Assembly: GCA_017995775.1 (NCBI GenBank)
Contig: JAGOIF010000012.1
Span: 1-38,514 of the forward strand
DNA from: Aliarcobacter sp.
Lineage (GTDB): Bacteria > Campylobacterota > Campylobacteria > Campylobacterales > Arcobacteraceae
Direction of reading: 5' to 3'
Length of the DNA: 38,514 nt
Shown here: one piece after another, positions 33,707 to 38,514 of the stretch
Position numbering within the stretch: position 1 is the stretch's first letter
How the letters are laid out: each line of letters starts with the position of its first letter
Made by a program: the position numbers and the translations under genes
Notes under the pieces: model-generated
Databases searched by the model: none
What the model saw: the letters and a program-made list of their open reading frames with translations, nothing else
Told to the model about the DNA's origin: nothing

Positions 33707-35170
33707 TTTAACGATTTCAGTTTCAATATTATCTTTTTCAATAACCATAGGATGGTTGATTTTTGAATTAAATAAATCTTGAATACTTTGTGGTAAAAAA
33801 GCATTGTATTTACTTGATATCTCATCAAGTGCCTCTTTATCGCTGTATTTGATATTATTTTGATTTAATGCATTTAATACTGTTGGTGAAAATTTTGTCC
33901 ATTCAGCAGTTGAATAAATTACTGTTTTTAAAGGTTTTTCTCTTAATTCATCATATGCTTTAATACAAGTTGCTGTATGTGGATCCATTAGATAATCATT
34001 ATCCAAAAACTCTTTAATTGTTTTTGTCCCAAAAGTATCATCTGAATAAACCGCAGAGAAATATTTTTGAAGATTTTTTGTTTCATTTTCACTCAACTTA
34101 AAAATATTATCATTATTTAAATTTTCCATCAACTCTTTTGTTCTAGGAGCTCCAAATAGTGAATAGATTACTCTTTCGATATTTGAAGATTTTAAAATAT
34201 CCATCGCAGGAGATTTTGTAAGTTTTAAGGCTTTTCCTCTGATATCATAAATACCTGTTTTAATCCATTGTGTTAAAATATTGTTTTCGTTTGATGCAAC
34301 AAGTAGTTTTTCAATTGGTAATCCCATTTCTTGAGCATAAAATGCACCCAATACATTTCCAAAATTTCCCGATGGAACAACTAAGTATATTTTTTCATCT
34401 TTAACTATTTCTTCTTGTTTTAAAAGTTGAATATATGACCAGAAATGATAGATTATTTGAAAAATAATTCTTCCAAAGTTTACAGAGTTTGCAGCACTTA
34501 ATTTAATATTATCTTTTTGTAATTCAGCTTTAAATGTTTTTGAATCAAGTAATCTTTTTAGTGCATTTTGTGCATCATCAAAATTTCCTTTGATTCCAAG
34601 AACTTTTAGATTCTTCCCATCTTCACAAACCATTTGAAGTCTTTGAACATCAGATGTTCCACCCTCAGGATACAAACAAACAACTTGAATATTTTCTTTA
34701 TTTCTAAATGTACTAAGTGCGGCTGGTCCTGTATCTCCAGAAGTTGCTGCTAAGATTAGATATTTTTCATCTCTTTTTTTTGCAATCGAAGAAAGAATTG
34801 ATCCAAAAGGTTGTAATGCCATATCTTTAAAAGCTCTTGTAGGTCCATGATATTGTTCATGAACAAATAAATCATCTTTTACTTTTACAACAGGACAAGG
34901 ATTTAAAATATCATCAAAATTATCATATAAATCTAAAGCTTTATTGATTTCAGACTCATCAATATCAATTTCGAATGCTTTTAAAATATCAAAAGCTAAT
35001 TCTTTATATGAAGAATTAACATGATTTAAAACAAAATTATTTTCTAATTTTGGTAAATATGCAGGTACATATAATCCACCAAATGAAGTAATTGGGTTTA
35101 AAATTGCTTCACTAAATGGTACTTCAACTGGTTTAATACCATCATTTCCTCTAGTTTCTATAAAATTCAT
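33689..35170 (-). CDS. thrC: Threonine synthase
   Basis: ThrC makes threonine from O-phosphohomoserine with pyridoxal phosphate, using the product of ThrB (encoded at 7314-8195). The 493-residue protein belongs to the longer proteobacterial and yeast-type class. Motifs are the N-terminal GLYVPAYLPKL, the cofactor lysine K115 in GPTRAFKDMALQPFG, AATSGDTGPAAL, LYPEGGTSDVQRLQM, SANSVNFGRIIFQI, VVPSGNFGNVLGAFYA and DPHTATCIKAY. It starts 10 bp after argB and is probably co-transcribed with it. The 172-bp gap to petA holds only the petABC promoter and a weak inverted repeat. Confidence 0.96.
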   Translation of the reverse strand: MNFIETRGNDGIKPVEVPFSEAILNPITSFGGLYVPAYLPKLENNFVLNHVNSSYKELAFDILKAFEIDIDESEINKALDLYDNFDDILNPCPVVKVKDDLFVHEQYHGPTRAFKDMALQPFGSILSSIAKKRDEKYLILAATSGDTGPAALSTFRNKENIQVVCLYPEGGTSDVQRLQMVCEDGKNLKVLGIKGNFDDAQNALKRLLDSKTFKAELQKDNIKLSAANSVNFGRIIFQIIYHFWSYIQLLKQEEIVKDEKIYLVVPSGNFGNVLGAFYAQEMGLPIEKLLVASNENNILTQWIKTGIYDIRGKALKLTKSPAMDILKSSNIERVIYSLFGAPRTKELMENLNNDNIFKLSENETKNLQKYFSAVYSDDTFGTKTIKEFLDNDYLMDPHTATCIKAYDELREKPLKTVIYSTAEWTKFSPTVLNALNQNNIKYSDKEALDEISSKYNAFLPQSIQDLFNSKINHPMVIEKDNIETEIVKFIRES

Positions 35171-35180
35171 TTTTTCCCTT

Positions 35181-36080
35181 TTAGTCGTTTAATAATTTTT
35201 CCATATCAATCCCATTATTAGGATTGTCTTTTCTAATAAATTGAGTTCCAATTCCATCACTTGTAAATAATTCAAGTAAGATTGAATGTTCAACTCTTCC
35301 ATCAATTATGTGTGCCTTATTTACACCATTATGTATGGCATCTATACAAGAATCAACTTTTGGTATCATTCCTCCTGCGATTGTTCCATCTTTTTTATAA
35401 TCTTCAACACTTTGTTTGTCTAAAGTTTGGATTAAATTTCCTTCTTTGTCTAAAACACCAATAGTATCAGTTAAAAATAGAACTTTTTGAGCACCAACTG
35501 CTGCTGCGATTTCACAAGCTGCCACATCTGCATTTATATTAAATCCTGGATGATCAGGTTCTGCACTATCTGCAATTGGAGCGATTACTGGAATAAATCC
35601 TTCTTTGATAAGATTATTTATCATGGTTCCATTTACTTTTGTAATTTCACCTGTGTAACCAAATCTTCCACCATCTTTTGGAACAGCATTTATCATACTA
35701 GAATCTTTTCCAGAAATTCCAATAGCTTTTGCTCCATGATGGTTTAGTAAAGATGTTAAATTTTTATTTATTTCACCACTTAAAACCATCTCAACAACTC
35801 TCATACTTTCTTTGCAAGTAACTCTATGTCCTTCTACAAAGTGTGAAGGAATTTCTAGTTTTGTTAATAATTCAGTGATTCGTGCACCTCCACCATGAAC
35901 AATAACTGGCTTAATTCCTAACAAAGAAAGAAGAACGATATCTTGAGCAAATTTTTCTTTTAAATCAGGGCTTGTTTGAGCTGAACCACCATATTTAATA
36001 ACAATTACTTTTCCAAAAAATTTTTTGATATATGGAATTGCATCAAGTAAGGTTTGTACTTTTTGATGTTTCTTTTGCAT
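35181..36080 (-). CDS. argB: Acetylglutamate kinase
   Basis: ArgB phosphorylates N-acetylglutamate, the second step of arginine synthesis. The 299-residue protein has VIKYGGSAQ (K29), VIVHGGGARITELL (G63-G65), FVEGHRVTCKESMRVVEMVLSG, AIGISGKDSSMI, PGFNINADVAACEIA, FLTDTIGVLD and GGMIPKVDSCIDAI. An N-terminal helix before the kinase fold (KKHQKVQTLLDAIPYIKKFF) is of the type found in arginine-inhibited hexameric enzymes. TATAAT at 36117-36112 gives a leader of about 25 nt containing AGGAT. Confidence 0.97.
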   Translation of the reverse strand: MQKKHQKVQTLLDAIPYIKKFFGKVIVIKYGGSAQTSPDLKEKFAQDIVLLSLLGIKPVIVHGGGARITELLTKLEIPSHFVEGHRVTCKESMRVVEMVLSGEINKNLTSLLNHHGAKAIGISGKDSSMINAVPKDGGRFGYTGEITKVNGTMINNLIKEGFIPVIAPIADSAEPDHPGFNINADVAACEIAAAVGAQKVLFLTDTIGVLDKEGNLIQTLDKQSVEDYKKDGTIAGGMIPKVDSCIDAIHNGVNKAHIIDGRVEHSILLELFTSDGIGTQFIRKDNPNNGIDMEKLLND

Positions 36081-36111
36081 CTTTATAATCCTAAGTGATT
36101 TTTGAAGGAAG

Positions 36112-36117
36112 ATTATA
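36112..36117 (-). promoter_or_regulatory. -10 element of argB-thrC
   Basis: TATAAT on the minus strand (36117-36112) faces argB. The 80-bp gap to the divergent helicase gene must also hold the rightward promoter; the best candidate there is TATCAT at 36149-36154. Confidence 0.5.
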
Positions 36118-36160
36118 TCTAAAAGAATCTTATTAATAAAAACTTTAGTATCATTAGACC

Positions 36161-38514
36161 ATGAAAAAATACTTAGCCCTAAAAGCTAGTGCTGGAAGTG
36201 GAAAAACTTTTGCACTAACTGTACGATATATAACACTTTTGTTACTTGGTGCAAAACCAAATGAGATTTTAACTCTTACTTTTACTAATAAAGCTGCAAA
36301 TGAGATGAGTGAAAGAATTTATAAAACTCTTTTAACTTTAGGTGATGATGAGGCATATTTAAATGCAATTATTGAACAATCAGGAATAACAAAACAAGAG
36401 ATTCTTGGAAGAAAAGGTTTTTTAGTAAAATCATTTTCAAGTGCAACATTATCTATTTTTACTATTGATAAGTTTATAAATAAAATCTTGCGTGAATTTT
36501 GTGGATATATTGGAATTTCAGATGATTTTGAAATAAAAGAAGATGATATTGAAACATTAAGTATGAAGTTTTTACAATCCCTTGATTCAAAACAGTTTGA
36601 AGCATTGATTGATTTTTCACACTACGAAAAAAGAAAGTTTAATTCTATTTTTGATTTATTTAAGAACTTACTTGAGAAAAATGAAACGATTGATATTTTA
36701 AATATTGATGCAAAATTAATAGACTTACAAAAAGATATGGTTTTACAAAATGCATTTAAAATAAAAGAGGCAATTTTAAATTGTAGTGTTGCAAGTAATA
36801 GTGCAATTAAAGCTGTAGATTTTGAAAAGTTTGATGATTTATTTGGACGAACTTGGCTTGAAAAAGATACATTAGCTGAATATTCATATTTTAAAAAATG
36901 TGCTAATGAGACAATAGAATCATATTTTTCTTCTTTAAAGGATCAAATTGCTATATATTATAAATTAAGAGCTGGATATAGTTTAAGTAAGTTATTTGAA
37001 TTATATTTAATGTTTAAAGATTTTAAATTTACATTTAATAAAAATAAAAACTATTTAGAATTTAATGATATTTCAAACTTAGTTTATGAATTATTATCAA
37101 CTAAAATTGATAAAGAGTTTTTATATTTTAGACTTGATTCATCTTTTTCACATATTTTAATGGATGAATTTCAAGATACTTCACTTTTACAATATAGAAT
37201 TATTGAGCCACTTATAAAAGAGATTCTTTCAGGGGATGAAACAAAGTTTAAAACCTTTTTTTATGTGGGAGATACTAAACAATCTATTTATAGATTTAGA
37301 GGTGGGAAAAGAGAACTTTTTGATTATGTTGCAAATACAAATAAACTTCTTGAAGTTGAAGTATTAAACACAAATTATCGTTCTTGTGAAAATATTATTT
37401 CTTATGTGAACTCACTTTTTTTAAAGCTTCCCAACTATGAGTATTTCGAGCAAGAATCTGTGGCAAAAGATGGATATGTGGAAGTTATAGTTGATAGTGC
37501 ATTTGATGAGGATGAGAAGTTTATAAATGTAGCTTCAAAGATAGCATCTTTGATAAAAGAGGGCGTAAACTCAAACGATATTGCAATTTTAACATATACA
37601 AATGCTGATGTTTTAAATCTGTACTATTATTTAAAACAAAAATTTCCAAGTTTAAAAATCTCAACAGAAATGACATCAAAACTAATAAATCAGCAAAATG
37701 TAAAAGCTGTGATTAATGCCATCAAATATATTTATTTTAAAGAAAATATCTATAAAGAAAATCTAAATGCACTTATTGGAAAACCAATATTAAATGATAT
37801 TGATTTAAATATTGATTTAAAAGAAAAATCAGTTCAAGAAATCATAAAAGAACTTGCAAGTAATCTTAAAATAATAGATGAAAACATAATCAAGCTTATT
37901 GAAGTAAGCAATGTCTTTAACAATATTGTAGATTTTGTTTATGAAATAGATAAGCTTGATGCAAATATGGTAAATAGTGAAACTATTGGACTTCAAATAT
38001 TAACTATTTTTAAATCAAAAGGTTTGGAGTTTAATACTGTAATTTTACTTGATAGAATAAAAAGAAAGAACATTGATAAATCATCCTTACTTTTTGAGTA
38101 TGAAAGTGTTGAATTAAAAAATATATTTTATAAAATCAAAGGTTATGAAAATTACAATAAAGAGTATGAAAAAGCTTTAAAAAAAGAAAAAGCTTTAGGT
38201 ATTGAAGATGAGATAAATATTTTATATGTGGCACTTACACGAGCTAAAAATAATATGATTATATTTAAAAAAGAAAAATCATCAGTTTTTGATATTTTAA
38301 ATATGAGCCCATGTAAAGTTGGAACTATAAAAGAAAGTATTAATATTTCTAAAAACTATGAAAAAGTTGAGAAAGTAATATATACACCATTAAATTTAGG
38401 AACACAAGAAAAACAACTTTCAAAAGAAAAAGAGCTTGATCAAAATCATCTTTATTCAAAATATTATGGAATTGCAACTCACTATTGTCTTGAAATGATG
38501 AATGATTTTAATTT
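36161..38514 (+). CDS. RecB/AddA-like UvrD-family helicase-nuclease, N-terminal part
   Basis: The gene runs off the right edge after 784 codons. It has a full set of superfamily 1A helicase motifs: Walker A LKASAGSGKT (residues 7-16), LTFTNKAANEM (motif Ia), LMDEFQDTS (motif II), YVGDTKQSIYRFRGG (motif III), LNTNYRS (motif IV), TIFKSKGLEFNTVIL (motif V) and NILYVALTRAKNN (motif VI). Near the edge, YGIATHYCLEMMND resembles the opening of the RecB-type nuclease domain (G-x-x-x-H-x-x-LE), so a nuclease probably follows. This fits the AddA-like recombination helicase-nuclease of Campylobacterota, which acts with AddB on double-strand breaks. No ribosome site is visible before the ATG, which follows TTAGACC directly. 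Confidence 0.88.
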   Translation, partial: MKKYLALKASAGSGKTFALTVRYITLLLLGAKPNEILTLTFTNKAANEMSERIYKTLLTLGDDEAYLNAIIEQSGITKQEILGRKGFLVKSFSSATLSIFTIDKFINKILREFCGYIGISDDFEIKEDDIETLSMKFLQSLDSKQFEALIDFSHYEKRKFNSIFDLFKNLLEKNETIDILNIDAKLIDLQKDMVLQNAFKIKEAILNCSVASNSAIKAVDFEKFDDLFGRTWLEKDTLAEYSYFKKCANETIESYFSSLKDQIAIYYKLRAGYSLSKLFELYLMFKDFKFTFNKNKNYLEFNDISNLVYELLSTKIDKEFLYFRLDSSFSHILMDEFQDTSLLQYRIIEPLIKEILSGDETKFKTFFYVGDTKQSIYRFRGGKRELFDYVANTNKLLEVEVLNTNYRSCENIISYVNSLFLKLPNYEYFEQESVAKDGYVEVIVDSAFDEDEKFINVASKIASLIKEGVNSNDIAILTYTNADVLNLYYYLKQKFPSLKISTEMTSKLINQQNVKAVINAIKYIYFKENIYKENLNALIGKPILNDIDLNIDLKEKSVQEIIKELASNLKIIDENIIKLIEVSNVFNNIVDFVYEIDKLDANMVNSETIGLQILTIFKSKGLEFNTVILLDRIKRKNIDKSSLLFEYESVELKNIFYKIKGYENYNKEYEKALKKEKALGIEDEINILYVALTRAKNNMIIFKKEKSSVFDILNMSPCKVGTIKESINISKNYEKVEKVIYTPLNLGTQEKQLSKEKELDQNHLYSKYYGIATHYCLEMMNDFN

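Overview
The window looks like chromosomal housekeeping DNA from a Campylobacterota (Epsilonproteobacteria) bacterium, most likely of the Arcobacter group. The evidence is strong AT-richness, frequent TTG starts, a Campylobacter-type major outer-membrane porin, a three-gene petABC cytochrome bc complex with a di-haem c subunit, and gene orders that I recall from Campylobacter jejuni (M23 peptidase-lpxC-tsaB-like-thrB-ylxR-infB-rbfA-rimP, and HIT / pheS-pheT-aroA-ispH-rpsA-serA). I see no phage, transposon, CRISPR, tRNA or rRNA. Layout: (1) 1-746 holds the start of a leftward porin gene with an unusually GC-rich, structured leader and an upstream array of GTTAAT-like hexamers spaced 11 bp apart. 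(2) 747-1678 is a leftward folB-plsY pair, sharing a compact divergent promoter region with nadA. (3) 1768-12005 is a nearly gapless rightward run: nadA-nadC, a DHH phosphoesterase, an M23 peptidase, lpxC, a tsaB-like gene, thrB, ylxR, infB, rbfA and rimP, closed by a hairpin terminator. (4) ribD follows, convergent with a leftward run pheS-pheT-aroA-ispH-rpsA-serA-efp (22467 down to 13125). (5) A HIT gene stands alone on the plus strand. (6) 22960-26390 is a leftward fatty-acid cluster, fabG-acpP-fabF-accA, with hairpins between the last genes. (7) 26463-29652 is moeA-queC-queD-queE, making preQ0 and the molybdenum cofactor. (8) A four-helix membrane protein and rsmE run rightward to a 30-bp perfect palindrome. 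(9) petA-petB-petC, thrC and argB run leftward. (10) A RecB/AddA-like helicase runs rightward off the end. Functionally the window combines NAD, folate, riboflavin, queuosine, molybdopterin, isoprenoid, aromatic, serine, threonine, arginine and fatty-acid synthesis with translation initiation and elongation, envelope building and respiration. No wholly new multi-gene system is visible. The least ordinary signals are regulatory: the porin upstream array and leader, a CRP/FNR-like box placed about -41.5 before petABC, and a terminator squeezed between fabF and accA.
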